Positions 43,955-56,590 are shown, counted from the first letter of the stretch. The stretch is 64,000 nt of DNA from Cymbidium sinense (GCA_021442155.1 CM038228.1:15107179-15171178); one strand, 5' to 3'. The notes: a model not told the origin generated them from the sequence alone. Made by a program: numbers and translations.

Positions 43955-45023
43955 TGATATGACACTAAAAATTCCACTAGTTGAAGTACGAATATTGATG
44001 TTAAAAGCAATCTGATCATAAGTCAAAACTAGTCCAGATCAAGCACTTAAAACATTGAAAACTTTGGGATATCAGTTAAATTCTTAAATAGTTCCTAAAT
44101 ATTGAGTGTTTATGATCAAATCAAGAGTCTTGATGAGCTAGATCTAACAAGCCCAAGATCTCTTGATTCTAACTTCATTTGAGCATTCAAATACTTAAAA
44201 TACATTAGATAATCAAGGAAATCATTTTGAACCATCCGATGGAGTAGTTGGATTTTACATGTATTTATAGACACCATCCCTCTAATCTATTAATAGCCCC
44301 TCATTCTTCACATAAAAAGAGCCCAAGCTAAAGAGAAGAGAGAGCTCTAAAGCTTGAAAATCCTCCAAGCATAATCGTGCTACCACTCGACGGTCGCCGA
44401 CCACCGCTGTCGGCCACCAACCACCGCCGACGCCACCGTTGGCCACCACCGCCGGTACTCATCATCATCAATCACCATCGCCGGTCATCACCGTTGACCA
44501 CCGCATCAGTCATCTCAGTTAACCATCATAGCCTGTTGGCGCTGCTGACCACCGCCAGCTGCCGACCACCACCATCGATCATCGTCATCATCGACCACCG
44601 CCGTCGATCACCGCCGCCGACTACCACCGGCCATCTTCACCGGTCATCACCACCACCAACCATCACCATCAGCCGACGACCACCATTGTTCACCATCAAC
44701 AACTGTCACCAATAACTGTTACAACCTAACCACTGCTGCATAGTTGTTGTTACCTAATTATGGGATTCTCATTGTCAGCCCTTCTCATATACAATTCTAT
44801 AATCCTGTTATCGGGAAAACTTTGTACTCGAAACAGATACATAATGGAAGATTTTTACTAGGCTAGGCCCCGTTGTTTTTTGGCCATCTTCAGGGATTTA
44901 TCCATGTAAAAATTCTAGAGTTTTCTTGTTCATTCTTCAAACATCTATGTGTATGCTGGATTTTACAACAAAGCTAAGGTATAAACTTTTATTCTACCTC
45001 AACTAGTTTTCTAGCATGCAATA
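43955..45023 (+). repeat. 3' LTR of the Tat element
   Basis: Direct repeat of 33249-34079 but about 240 bases longer, mostly because its CCACCG/CATCAC-rich segment (about 44370-44715) is expanded. It ends near CTAGCATGCAATA followed by the AGTAT duplication. The last few bases are uncertain. The 112-codon open frame 44377-44715 is a translation of the GC-rich repeat (rich in H, P, R, S) and is not a gene. Confidence 0.85.
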
Positions 45024-45028
45024 AGTAT
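45024..45028. repeat. Target-site duplication AGTAT (right)
   Basis: Partner of 33244-33248. In AT-rich sequence a 5-base match is weaker evidence than GTGGG, but it falls where LTR similarity ends. Confidence 0.65.
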
Positions 45029-48000
45029 AAATATTAATCATTTTTTTACACAAGTCAATAAAAAATTATACTTTTACTATATGTTGGCATTCTTATATCC
45101 TTTTATTTTATGCCATTTTAACACCTTTTGCATATGTTACAAAAAATATATTGAATCCTCCATTTATGCCTTTACATGGTGCTCCTTAAAATATAAGAGT
45201 TATACTTGAAGAGATAATTTATTAACGACCTTAATTGAGGATGATATTATATTCTTTTTTTTAAGATTGAGTTAATCATAAGAGCGTACTCATGGTGGAT
45301 ATCTCAAGCTCTCAAATTTAAATAAAATAAATTCAGTCTTTCCATTATGGCCATAATAATGAACATGATGAGATCATAATAAACTTACTATAATCAAGAC
45401 AAACTCACCCAACCAAAGTGTGCACAACTTGAAGCCTTACTTTGCTCACTTGTCTAGGCATTGACCCTACTTTCCCTAAAATAAAGACTATTCGTATAGA
45501 CAGTTGACATCAAAAATGTTAATATTACATAACATAATATCCTCCCTAAGCACTAAATCTCTAACCCAGCCTATTCCAGTAGGTTGGCCTTGGTAAACCC
45601 ATAAGAAGAACCCTTGCAAGAGGGTTACCTACAAATCTTTCATACATTATAAGTGTAACTTTAGCCAGCCCTAGGGTAATCCTCTTTCATGGCTTCAGTT
45701 TAACTATTTCCTAGTGGATGTAAATGTTGATCTTAAGTAATCAATCCATCTTATTGGTTTATTTATTTATATATTTGATCATGAGGCTATGAGGATTGGC
45801 TAGACTATTCTCTTTAATCTGGGAGATATGACCCATGGTTGTGTCAAAGGTACCCATATGCCTTTATCCAATTTACGTCCTAAACTAGGTTACCACTCCA
45901 CTTACCCAAATTAGTCAATAAATTTAGATATTCAATCTTAGGATTTTTAAATAACCACTAGAACCCATAGATTCATGCTTGGTTTACTAAAGATAAGGAA
46001 AGTCAAACTTAGCCTAATCTAGGTTAACCTTAGGTTTAAATTTAACTCAAATTCATAGACTTCTCATTGACTACTTCAAATTAGTTAATGAATGTGTCCA
46101 TGTGATGACAATATTTCATTGAATACATTAGGTCTATAAAATGAGTCAATTGCACCAAAGTCAACCCAATTGACCTAAATTGATCTAGATAAACCAAATT
46201 TGACCAAATTAGCCTAAACCTTTAAAATAAATTTAACCAATTAGATATTAAAGATTCTTTTGATATCTTAAATTTAATTCAGCATCATCAAAGCCATTTA
46301 CTCTATGGTCTAAGCTCTATTGTTTAAATGAAGGGTTTAAACCCACTAAGGACCATATCCATCTTTAGTGGTAGATTAAGCCAATTTAATCATGATATTT
46401 AACAAAACTATTGAGAGTGATTATAGCCATAGATGTTATTAACAAATCCTTAGTTCAACTCAACTTGATTTGATCACTTCATATGGATCAATTTGATGAA
46501 ATGTACAACATACCTAATTGATGTCTAAATCACATTATTCACTTTTATTATCAAATTAAGTCCACCAAATGGATAGTTTATTCCAAGACCTTGGGAAAAG
46601 TTCTAAAGATGAATGTTAGAAACATTTTTCATAGTTCAACCAAGATAGGTTTGACCACACTAAGTGTGCCAACCCAACCTATTATCTCGACCTATACCAT
46701 TAAGCCATTCTAAGCTTCTCTAGACCTATTCATTATTCCACGGTAGCATACAATCCTCCCATGGAACCACTTGGCTTTAAGCTTCAAGATAACCTGAGTC
46801 CTACAATGGTTATACATGGTTAGGCTCAAGTCTCTTGGCACTATAAAGAGAAGCCTTTTATAAGAGGTAGAAGATTATCACACAATCATTGAGCTCAAGG
46901 AAGCTTAATTGAGAATTCCCCACTTCCTCCAACACATTGAGTGAGCTCAAGCACCAAGCCCACATTTAAGGTAATCGGATCTTAGTTAAGCCAACAATAG
47001 TACATCTTAGCCCAACTCCCTTGGGAGCTTAGTTGTTTATGAGTTCAAGAATCTCTTGAATCAAATCCAGCTCATGTTCTACTTCCCTAAGGTAACATGA
47101 ATAAACATACCTTAACATATGACCTTGGTCTTTCCATTAGTCTAGGTAACAACATGGCATAGTTAGCAATGCATTCAATTCTTCTTAGTCCCTTAAAGCT
47201 TTGCAATGAACCATTTAATTTAGAGAGACTTGAATAGTGAGAAATTAAATCAGGATAAGGTTATGTCAGTTGAACTTAGCCCAAGCTAAATTATTGAGTG
47301 TAGCCCAACAAGTGGTAAAAGAAGATCTCATGGATATTGGATCAATTTTAAATAAAATTCAATAGCCCAGATCAATCCCAACTACACACTAGTTTGACCT
47401 ACACTTTTTTAAAATTTTCTTTTTTTATTTTAGATGATATATTAACCTAAATAGCTTGAAATTTTTATCATAATATGAATAGAAGGAATCTAGGAAAAAG
47501 GCAATAGTTGAGTATTCCTATTATTCATAATTTTAAATTTTAATTTATTCTCAATCATAATAAACTAAACTATTAAATAAATTCAAAAAATTATCATATC
47601 TTTTGGGGAGGTTTTGACTAACACCAAAGATCACCTATAAGAATTTATGGTAGCTTAAATCAAGATGTGAAAGTTACGATTTTTTAAAAGCAATTATTTA
47701 TTATTCAAAATTAATATTAATTAAAATATAAATTTAAAAATTCCAAAAATGTTAGAGAATGTTTATAATATGAAGTCACATTATTATTAAAAATTTTATA
47801 TTTCTAAAAATAATTTGATCCACCATGCTAATTTATAATAAACAATTTTACTATTTATGTCCATGAGCTTTCACATAATATTCTAAGTTTTAATAATCAC
47901 AATATTTTTGATTGAGCTATTATTTTCACTGATTAATTGTGTGTGTAGGTCATGGTAAGCTTCTAATGCAAAAACTACAATTATGTAGCCTAATGAAGAT

Positions 48001-48078
48001 TCACAATGAGAGCATGTACAATGGATTATTTGTAAAAGCTTGATCAATAAAGTGCTCATGAAGACTACAAATAATGAA
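45029..48078. other. Unclassified repeat-like DNA, no gene
   Basis: No protein can be read in any frame. Around 46740-47100 the sequence looks like an LTR promoter and leader: CTATAAAG near 46842, followed by a GAGCTCAAG-rich leader and GGTAAT near 46970. I found no second copy, so a solo LTR is only a possibility. Phrases such as TGACCAAATT and CAATTGACC (46140-46220) resemble motifs in the tandem block at 55.7-56.6 kb. Confidence 0.45.
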
Positions 48079-48224
48079 TGTTGGATGCCAAAAAACCCAA
48101 GTCAATTTCAAATATTGTGTTGTCATATCTAGTACTTATAATTTATTTTAGCTTCATGTATTCAACAGGTGAATGATGAAAATAATCAAGCACATATACA
48201 TCTGATATTTTTTATGAAAATTGT

Positions 48225-48560
48225 GCTATACAATTCATATCATATTAAATAATTGCCTAAATTTGTTAATTAATTTTAGTTATCATAATTAAGTCAATTC
48301 TTTGAATTTGCAAAAAATGAATTGATCATACATGATGTCATGATTGTATTATATAATTATCCATTTTTGTTAATTATTTCAGTCACTAGGTTAAGTTAGT
48401 TTATTATAAAGTATGCCTGATTTGATTGATCATATAGTTCAATGTCAATCATATAATATGATTTTAATTAATAATTATCTAACTTTATTCCAAAAATTGT
48501 AGGAATCAATTTTTGAAAATTTTCTTTAATATATTCGTAGTGAATGATATGATCATACAT
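48225..48560. repeat. Decayed tandem repeat, about 105-125 bp unit, in the copia LTR
   Basis: Three units each end with a TTGATTGATCATA-like phrase (near 48330, 48432 and 48555) and contain AATTATC.A..TTTGTTAATTA. The units are AT-rich and divergent. Confidence 0.5.
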
Positions 48561-48751
48561 GATAAATAAATAGAGAGAGAATTTTTAGTTTATACTAATA
48601 TAGTACGATCCTTGGCATACAGTATGAATAGTGATGGCTAATGGGATGATTATATCATCCAGAGCCTCTACCATAGAGAAATGAATTGATCGTACAATAT
48701 GATTGAATCAATTTATTTTAATTTATTTATTTTTTATTCAACTTTTTTTTC

Positions 48752-48759
48752 TATAAATA
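48752..48759 (+). promoter_or_regulatory. Putative copia LTR TATA box
   Basis: TATAAATA preceded by a T-rich tract and followed by ACCCCTTGGGGAGAGCTTG, a usual core promoter setting for plant LTRs. Confidence 0.5.
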
Positions 48760-49379
48760 CCCCTTGGGGAGAGCTTGACTTGTATCTTGAATGTGAGAAA
48801 TCTAAAAAGGAGGTGTAAGGAAGAGTGTTTGAGAAAAAAGTGGGGGACTTTCTCTTTTCCTTTTTTTTAAAAAACTTGTGTACTTATAAGGTTACACTAT
48901 ATCTTGGTTGTTCTTTTCTTTCACTTTGTCTTTGAATCTTATGCTTTACTTGAGATTTTATTCTAGTTCAAAATTTGCTTAAGATGGTTGTGAAATATTT
49001 TTCATAGTATTTTGGAGAGGGAGTGACATCCTTCTTATCTTGAAGGAGAAGGGGAGTGGATGTAGGGTTTCTCCATTACTTGTAAAAGAGAGGGATCTCC
49101 GCCTTGAATGATTGTGCTAAAGAAGAGTTAGTGGATTTTTGGAGGAGATTTGGAGAGCAGACGTAGGTCTGTTGGACCGAACCACTATAAATGTTTGTGC
49201 TCCTTTTACTATTCTTTCTTTTATCATTTAGCTAGTTATTTTTTGAGTGTGTTTATATTATTGGTTCTATTCTATTAATATTTCTCATATTGATCAATAA
49301 TTTGTTTATTTAATTTTTATTTAATTTTTTTTTAAAATAAGCCAATTCATCCCCTTTCTTTGGTGTGCCAAATCTTAAA

Positions 49380-49394
49380 AGTAATATTAGAGTG
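49380..49394 (+). other. Decayed copia primer-binding site
   Basis: AGTAATATTAGAGT aligns with ATTGGTATCAGAGC, the initiator-tRNA-Met site used by plant copia elements. Four of the five differences are G-to-A or C-to-T, as expected from deamination of methylated DNA. Confidence 0.55.
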
Positions 49395-49415
49395 GATTGC
49401 TTATTTTATAGTCTA

Positions 49416-49665
49416 ATAACCGCAAGCATATTTGTTAATGGCACATCTAGAAAATGGAAATATCATGAGGGTACTCTATTACTTGACTACCTCTCTTTGA
49501 TGATATTCCTTTTATTATCTGTAAAACTTCATATATCAATTTTTATTCAGTCAATTGATTTTTGAATGTGAAATACCATTGAAGTTGGATATTCACCTCC
49601 ACACAATTGGGGGGAATTTTATTTGGAACACCACATAGATCTTAAGGGTTCTTATTTATGTAATC
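49416..49665 (+). pseudogene. Copia gag N-terminal remnant
   Basis: The plus strand reads FVNGTSRKWKYHEGT, then ISIFIQSIDF, a stop, then MWNTIEVGYSPPHN. The 'R..IFIQSID..MW..IE.G' pattern is the start of the copia Gag (UBN2-type) domain. Only about 80 codons are recognisable. Sequence from 49666 to 50250 is AT-rich with no readable domain; protease, integrase and RT of copia are absent, so this is a deletion derivative or two partial elements. Confidence 0.6.
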
Positions 49666-50249
49666 AAATATATTATTAAAGTATAAATATATTATCTCAA
49701 AAGATAAACATATTTTTCTATAATGGATTCAATCACTTAATAAAGACTCCTAAGGCTAATGAGTCTTTGATGTGTTAGAGATTTTTCCTCTAAATTGCAT
49801 GGAGAAGTAGAACGAGATTTATTTTATTATAAGGTTCATAGTTTCCTAAAAGGACAAGCACCTATAGTTAATAACATCTTACAAAAAAAAATCTCTTAAG
49901 AATACTCTTGATTAAAAAAAATAACTTTATTTCTTTAGATTTCAAAGCTTGTCTTAAGAGAATAGTTAATTTAGAAATTTAAAAGATAATGTTCTAAAGA
50001 GAAACAATTCTTTTTGGAAGTCAATCAGGAATAACTAGAAAATGATTTTAGATATTAAGAAGCCTAGTAAGCATTTTAACTATCCTATTGTTGAGCTTTA
50101 TATTTTTGAAATTAAATTTTTTGAGATTTTGAGTTGACAGCTTATTGGAAATCTAGGACTTAGATTTTAACAACACAAACTTATAGAAATGCATATCAGT
50201 TGAAGACTTATTGTCATGGCAAACAAGATGTTTCAAAACATACTTATAA

Positions 50250-50434
50250 AAGTGCTTCTCACGTATATTGAACCATTATAAATTTTTATGCCCATTTTTC
50301 TTTTATTTCTTTTATCTTTGAGTTACTCTTTTTTGTTTATATTATTGGTTTTATTTTATTAAAATTCTCTCTCGCTAATTAATAATATTTGTATTTGACT
50401 TTTTTTTTGAGAAAATTTTGTGCTAAATCTTACA
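50250..50434 (+). repeat. Copia LTR 3'-end fragment
   Basis: It aligns with 49163-49379: ATTGAACCATTATAAATTTTTATG against CGAACCACTATAAATGTTTGTG, TTTATATTATTGGTT(C/T)TATT(C/T)TATTAA in both, and GTGCTAAATCTTACA at the end. Upstream of 50250 the similarity stops, so the rest of this LTR is missing. Confidence 0.6.
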
Positions 50435-53400
50435 ATTTAGAATTTTAGAAAATTATTAGATGTTGTTGAAAATTGGTGAGAAAATTATAGTATATCTTTA
50501 ATATGAATATGATCCATTATAAGGATTATTATAATTTTTTAATATGTTTGATTTGAATAATTTTTAAGAGAATTATAACTAGTTTTAAGTTTTAAAAACA
50601 TTTAAATAATCAAAATAATGTATAAAATTTGCAACAAAGTTTTATTAGGCCAACAAGCATTTTAAAAAAATGCTTATTGTGATTATTGCACCAATGTCTT
50701 TTTTAGTAAATTCAAACAAGAAAAATTTAACAAATGTCAATCTATTATCTCTAATGGGGCCCATAATTAGGTATTATTTTTCATGATATAATCTAATTAT
50801 TAATAAAATTAGGTTTAATTTAGCATTTATAATTATATTCATAATATTATATAACCAAATAAAGAAGTGAAGCTAAAATAACTATAAGGTTTACCCATAC
50901 ACCAAAACAGTCACCTTTAGGATAAATCTTAATATATTCATCTTTGACATCTCTCATGAAACATTAATTACAAGACAATCTGTTAAAATTCATTCAAACT
51001 AAAATGATAGAATACTAGATGAGAACAATTCTCTTGATCATGCCTTTGCATTCTCACACACTATGATAAAATCCTTCATCACATTCACTAGCACTATAAT
51101 TCTAAACTTGATTATATTTGATTTCAATATGTTTCTTATTCAAGGTACTAACTTCATCAGTCATACCATCTAAACTTATTTCTAAGTATAAAGATTGGGT
51201 GCCTGAGTTGGCAATGACTCAGTGAGAAACATATATTTAGGATCACTTCACACAACATAATATGAGTATATTCACCTCAAAAATCATTAAGATAGTTTGG
51301 TTCATTATCCATATGCATATACTGAGTTAATTCTAGGATTAAAATTTTATCAGGTTTTTAATATTTACTCATTCCCTTTAATTAAGTATCAATCATTACA
51401 TTTTTAATCTATTTGGGCATATTTGTTTGATAGAGAAAATCCTATGGACTAATCACATATATCCAATATGTTCAGAGTATAGCCACACTTTGTTTATTAT
51501 ATTATAATATTCTTTTTTTTACAGATATCCATAAGACCATGCTCAATTTAAGATTGATTAATACCACCTTTAATCAAATTCTTACATGATTATGCCATAC
51601 TAGATTAACAAAGTTATTCTGTAGTTCAATAACACCTTTTGATGGAACACCATTAGGTTTCAAGTACATACTTGTACTTGGTCCTATTCCTTTAATTCTT
51701 CAATGGATAGTTTCATTAAGTATTACCTTGCACTTTAGACACATGGATATTTTCTTATTTATATGTAACCCATCTATTCCCATATTCATACTTCACTTGA
51801 GTACTTGAATCTTGTATCCATAGTTGATGATTTTAACTAATTTTATTATATTGATACAGATGCAAGAATACAAAATGATGCCGACATTTTAGGTCAAAAT
51901 ACATCTTATAAAACTAGGACTTGATCATGATTTATAAACCATTATTATAAGGTAATTTTTCACTTGATAATAGCAAACTTTTTAATCATAATCATATAAG
52001 ATGATAAATTAATGAGCTTAATTAGCCTAAAGTTTATTATTTTGATTCACTATGAAATGGTAACCTTAGGATAACTAAAACACACAAATGACTTGTCTTA
52101 AACCTTGGGATACAATGAATTTTACACACACATAGGTGTGGTGATTGTTTTAAACCTTATAGCTACTTAGTATATGAGAATGAAGTTAGGTCACTTTGAT
52201 GTGCAAACCCTTTGATTGCTCGAGATGAGGTTGTTTGAGTGTGATTATATTATGATATTGACTATTATGTTTGATTACTTGTTTTGTTAAACATTAGGTT
52301 GCCCGACGTATGACCATCACTTTTACTTTTAAAGTGATCATGCATCAAAAAATAATTTGTTTTTAATGTGCATTATCATATTTTTACTCTATCTTGTGTT
52401 GTTTTTATTATGATGTGATGTCCCCATTTAGACTAAGATATTTTTATTATCACATTTATTATTAGAATTCATATATGTAATAATAAAGTCTAAATTAAGT
52501 TTCCCAACCTAGTAAAAGATGATCCAATTTTGCTGTATAGTTATACAATTTGAGCCAAAAGAATGACTAGAAGTAGAGGAATAATAAATTTATACTTTAT
52601 TACTTAATTTGTTTGAGCTTGTTGGTTTTAACTTAACTAACCCCTTTTTATTTTTATTTTAGGTATGTATAAGCAGATTTCCCAGCTACACCAACCTATT
52701 GCATATTCTTTTCAATCCATCATTGTTTGCTATTATTCTATTTGCTTTCTTTTTGTATTATGAATGTCTAGGATTATAAATGAACATAGAACAAAATATT
52801 TTATATCAACTTTAATAAAACATTAAACAACCTTAAAATTGATTTAAAAGTTAAAACTAAGGCTCTCTCTAGCTAATTATTTAAAATTATTTTAACTCTG
52901 TTGTATATCTTGGAGAAGGTATAAGATAGAGCCATTTTGTAATCAAAATCCACCAAGTGCTAATACACATTCATAATATGGCCAAGTTAAATATACATTA
53001 AAAGCACTTAAGGTTAGATAACTTGCATTGGTATGCCTTGTGCCTAAGGAGTCTTAATATGCTAAAAGTGTCAACTTGACCTAAATAAGATTGTATGTTG
53101 AATTTCTAGTAACTCTAGTCACATATAACTAAACTATCACACTTCTTTTTTGTTCGTAGAAACATCTCTATCTATATAAAGATTGTAAGTTGTGCATCTT
53201 TTCTAACCTTTTCTTTAGAATCTATTTTTTTAGTAAATCTCTAATTTTTTTATTAGTTTGAGGCCATGAGGATAATTACAACATCATAATTTATGATTGC
53301 TGACAGTGTCTCATAGCTGGGTTGGGTTAACTGCCTTCCTAAGTAAAATGACATTAGGCTTGACAACCTGTGATAGTGAATATGTTAAATCCATACTACA

Positions 53401-54079
53401 GTAATTATTTCTATCTCTTTCATTTACCCACTTAACCATTTGATCTTGAGTACTTATTGTTGAGTCTTTAGTAGCTTAGTGATTATTGTCAATAGACTTT
53501 CTATGTATTGAGTTGTCATCTCACTTAGTTACGATAATTCATTCTCTACCTTATGGATTGACTCTTATTATATAAATTGTTTGATTACAATAATAATTAT
53601 TGAATTACAAGTCTTCTTTAGAAAACCTAGAATGATAAAATAAAAATAATGTCATGTTTCCATTTATCGAAAGTTTCTCTTGGAGGAGTCATCAAGTATA
53701 ATTAACTAGATGGAGTTTAGTCCCTCTATGAGATCAAGTAACCCACATTCTCTTGATTTCTTTTATTAAATTGATTATATATATACAAATAAATATTTAT
53801 CATGAGTTCCAAAGAAATATAGAAGCCTCACCAAATCTTCTTCTCGTCTCCTATTGTGAAATATTTCATTTGAAAACTATGTTACCAATTAATACATTTT
53901 TCCAACAAAACAATTTGCAAGCCCATGGGACCTAATTTATCTCTCCACATATGGAAACATGTTTGAGTTATGATTTTTCATGTACCTATTCTTTCATCCT
54001 TATAAGTTTTGATTGGGTAGCCTATTGCAGGGACTAAAATATTTCAAAATGATTTTAATGGGTAATCTAATATTACTGT
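50435..54079. other. Unclassified AT-rich DNA, no gene
   Basis: No coding frame, LTR pair or terminal repeats recognised. The only open frame near the threshold (53753-53935) has no motif. Confidence 0.45.
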
Positions 54080-54965
54080 GGGTGAAGTAGAGTATCCATT
54101 AATAGCTATCTATAAAAATTTCAAGTTGATTGAATATGTATTTTAGTAGTAAATAAAATTTAATTTTTAATTAAAGTTAAATTATTTCAAACTATTTAGT
54201 AAAAATTAGGGCTTTAGGTTTTCTAAATTCTTCTCTAAATGCTAAATCGAGAGAGGAGTTATTTATTTATTCGATTTAGTGGTTACTTTTTTATACATTT
54301 TTAAAGTTAAGCTAATAAATAAAAATTAAATTAACTTTAAATTAATGATTTTTAGATTTAATCAAATGCAAAAATTCTAATCAATTTTCTTAATTCTCTC
54401 GTGTTAACAAAGGTGTTCTAAACTATCTTATTGAATTTTTGTAATTTTTAAATTTAATATTGATTTTTTATTCAAAATTTTCAAAATTTTAATCTAGAGG
54501 TTTAATTGACTTGAAACTTTATGAGAAGTAGTTATAACATTAAGATTCTTCCATAAACATTTCAATCTATTTAGATTTATGTCTTAGTAGTAATTAAAGA
54601 AATGTCATTTTCAATAAAATTTAAATTAATCTCAAAATAATTAGTAAAATTTATGGCTTTATAGTTCATTGGATTCCTCTTTGAATTCTAAATCATTTTA
54701 GTTGATTATTATATTTTGTATGATTTTTAAAGTTTAAAGTCAATTTTAGTAATTTTGACCCCCTAAAATTCTTATTTTCTTACTTAAACTAATTAGTACT
54801 GACTTGACCTCCCTTTACACATGGCAACACATGATTTGGTTGAGTCAATATGCACTGGATAACGACAGATTACATGATTTAATCATTCGATCAAAGATCA
54901 AATTATCTAGATCAAATCCAAGAGTTAGAAGATGTTTTAAATCATATCTAAAGCCCTTTTTATCA
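54080..54965. repeat. Two-copy tandem duplication, about 443 bp
   Basis: TTTTAGTAGTAAATAAA near 54140 pairs with TCTTAGTAGTAATTAAA near 54582. AGTAAAAATTAGGGCTTTAGG near 54199 pairs with AGTAAAATTTATGGCTTTATAG near 54643. Both are followed by TTCT(C/T)T..AAATCTAAATC-like sequence. The offset stays close to 443. The copies are heavily diverged. Confidence 0.65.
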
Positions 54966-54969
54966 TGGA

Positions 54970-54997
54970 CATCCATCCTAATCGATTAGGATGGATG
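54970..54997. repeat. 28-bp perfect palindrome
   Basis: A 14-base half-site, CATCCATCCTAATC, is followed at once by its exact reverse complement with no spacer, centred on ATCGAT at 54981-54986. Confidence 0.95.
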
Positions 54998-55739
54998 GAC
55001 AAGGGGTTGTTTCCCCTAATGTGAGCAAAGTAGGGAAGGGAGCAAACTATTTTTGCCCCTATGCCCAAAATTTTCTCAAAATTTTAGCATTTTTTTTTGT
55101 ATTAGGATTGCTCAAAATCAAGGGAATAAGAGAAATTTAAGATTGTTTCCTAAATTTGTGTTAGACACATTCAAAAAAACACCAACACTTATGGTTGATC
55201 CATGATTTGGAGAAATTACCTCACCAAAGCTCATGTTGAGGCCAGTCTTTAATATGAATTTTCTCTCTTGCCCCACTATAGATCGTCCAATCCATCAACA
55301 TCTGCCACACCTCATAGGAGTTTGGTTGATTTTGGTTGTTTCATGGACAGGGAAGGATGGGGAAAAGCTTGGTTGCACCTCTTTTGAGCTAGTTAAGGAG
55401 TGTGGTGTAGCTCTTCTACATGAAGTGAGCTGGAATGGCATTTCTTTTTTAGCTTGGCCAATATCTATTAATGGAGAAGTGAGGGATAGTGACTAACCAT
55501 GGGTAAGAGGAGCTTGTTTTTTTTTCCAATTTTGTTGTTAGTGTCATGCTCATTCCATTTTTTTTAAGAAGAAAAGATAGGGTTGAGGGAAGTTTGGTGA
55601 GAAACTTCCTTTCAAGAAGGATTTAAAAATTTAGAGTTTAATAAGTTTTTTATTCTTTTATGCTTGATTTTCTTCTCTCCCTTCTTTAAACTAAATTTTC
55701 TCAGGTTTTCTAAGATTTGGCGAGATTTAGTGGCTTAAA
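54998..55739. other. Unclassified spacer, no gene
   Basis: An 87-codon open frame (55233-55496) has mixed composition (for example CGVALLHEVSWNGISFLAWP), but I recognise no family and no neighbouring exon. Confidence 0.4.
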
Positions 55740-56590
55740 GTGACTTGATTTGGATTTAGCTCAAGCTTGAACTTAAGATGACTCATTTTACTCAACTTGG
55801 AAACATTAGGTCAAATGACCTGATTGAGTTCAGATTTGGCTTTGGTGGTGTTTAGTCAGTGATTTAAAATTTTTAGATATAATTGATTGTAATTTATTTG
55901 GATCTTGTCTTGATTTTGATTGATTTTAGCTAGTGGGGCCCATAGGAGTCAATTTGGACTAACTTGGGTCAATTAATCAGATTGACCAAATTGAACTCAA
56001 GAAAGAGTTAAGATAAGTTTAATTAATTATTTAAGTGATTTTATATATTCAATCTAATTTAATTTTGGTTGAATTTGATTTTGGCTTAAAAGTGTCCAAA
56101 TAAGTCAATTTGGGTCAAGTGAGCCAATTGATCAAATTCATCTCAGAATTGATTTTTATTAAGTTTGTATAACGATTTTGAACCTTTAAGAGGGTTCAAC
56201 TTAATTTGAATTTGATTATATTTAGTTTAAGCTAGAGGGATCCACATGGTCAACTTTGGTTAACTGGCTCGATTAACTAAATTGAGACATAATTGAACTT
56301 GAATTGAGTTTAAACAACTTGAATAACTATATTAAGATTTTAAATAGATTCAATTTGACTTTGACCCACTAGTGCCCACATAGGCCAATTTAGCTTACTT
56401 GGGTCAGTTGACTAGGCCCAAAGTGGGGTTGGTATAAATACAATTAACTATTAAAATTTTCTTGTTTGATTAGTTTGATTTCATTTTGATTAGATTTGAT
56501 TTTGACTCAATAGGATTCTAATGAGATAATTTAGGTTAAATGACCCAATCAACACAATGACAAGCTAAGTGGGCTTTATTTTTAAGTCAA
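55740..56590. repeat. Decayed tandem array, about 140-155 bp unit
   Basis: A phrase of the form (GTG)CCCACATAG.(G)TCAATTT...(A)CTTGGGTCA(A/G)TTGA recurs at about 55940, 56092, 56232, 56374 and 56515, with an earlier weaker copy near 55795. Between phrases each unit has a TTTGATTTTG(A)-type stretch. About five to six units. Confidence 0.75.

Larger units (their letters stand above)
33249..45023 (+). mobile_element. Tat-lineage Ty3/gypsy retrotransposon, plus strand, 11.8 kb
   Basis: The layout is complete: LTR (33249-34079), primer-binding site (34081), gag, protease, RT, RNase H, second RNase H, integrase (to about 40322), 84-bp tandem array, antisense gene (41035-43031), 90-bp tandem array, polypurine tract (about 43940-43950), LTR (43955-45023), and AGTAT duplications. 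The DLNKACPKDS motif, the tandem RNase H pair and the antisense ORF between pol and the 3' LTR are features of the plant Tat lineage. Pol is interrupted by two hAT-type MITEs and many point stops, and the RT catalytic pair is damaged, so the copy is dead. Confidence 0.9.
48079..49379 (+). repeat. Copia-type LTR (degraded)
   Basis: It begins TGTTGGATGCC, a common copia LTR start. It has a TATA box (TATAAATA, 48752-48759) and the segment GCAGACGTAGG..CGAACCACTATAAAT..TTTGTG (49155-49200), then GCCAATTCATCCCC..GGTGTGCCAAATCTTA at its end. These last phrases are typical of plant copia LTRs. A decayed primer-binding site and gag start follow. The 5' edge is inferred from the TGTTGG alone. Confidence 0.65.

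Noticed and set aside
44377..44715. 112-codon proline/histidine/arginine-rich open frame
   Set aside because: It lies inside the 3' LTR in a CCACCG-type repeat. The shorter 5' LTR shows the segment is a length-variable repeat, not a conserved protein.
46740..47100. LTR promoter and leader of a further retrotransposon
   Set aside because: TATA-like and leader-like sequence is present, but no second copy, terminal TG..CA or duplication could be found in the window.
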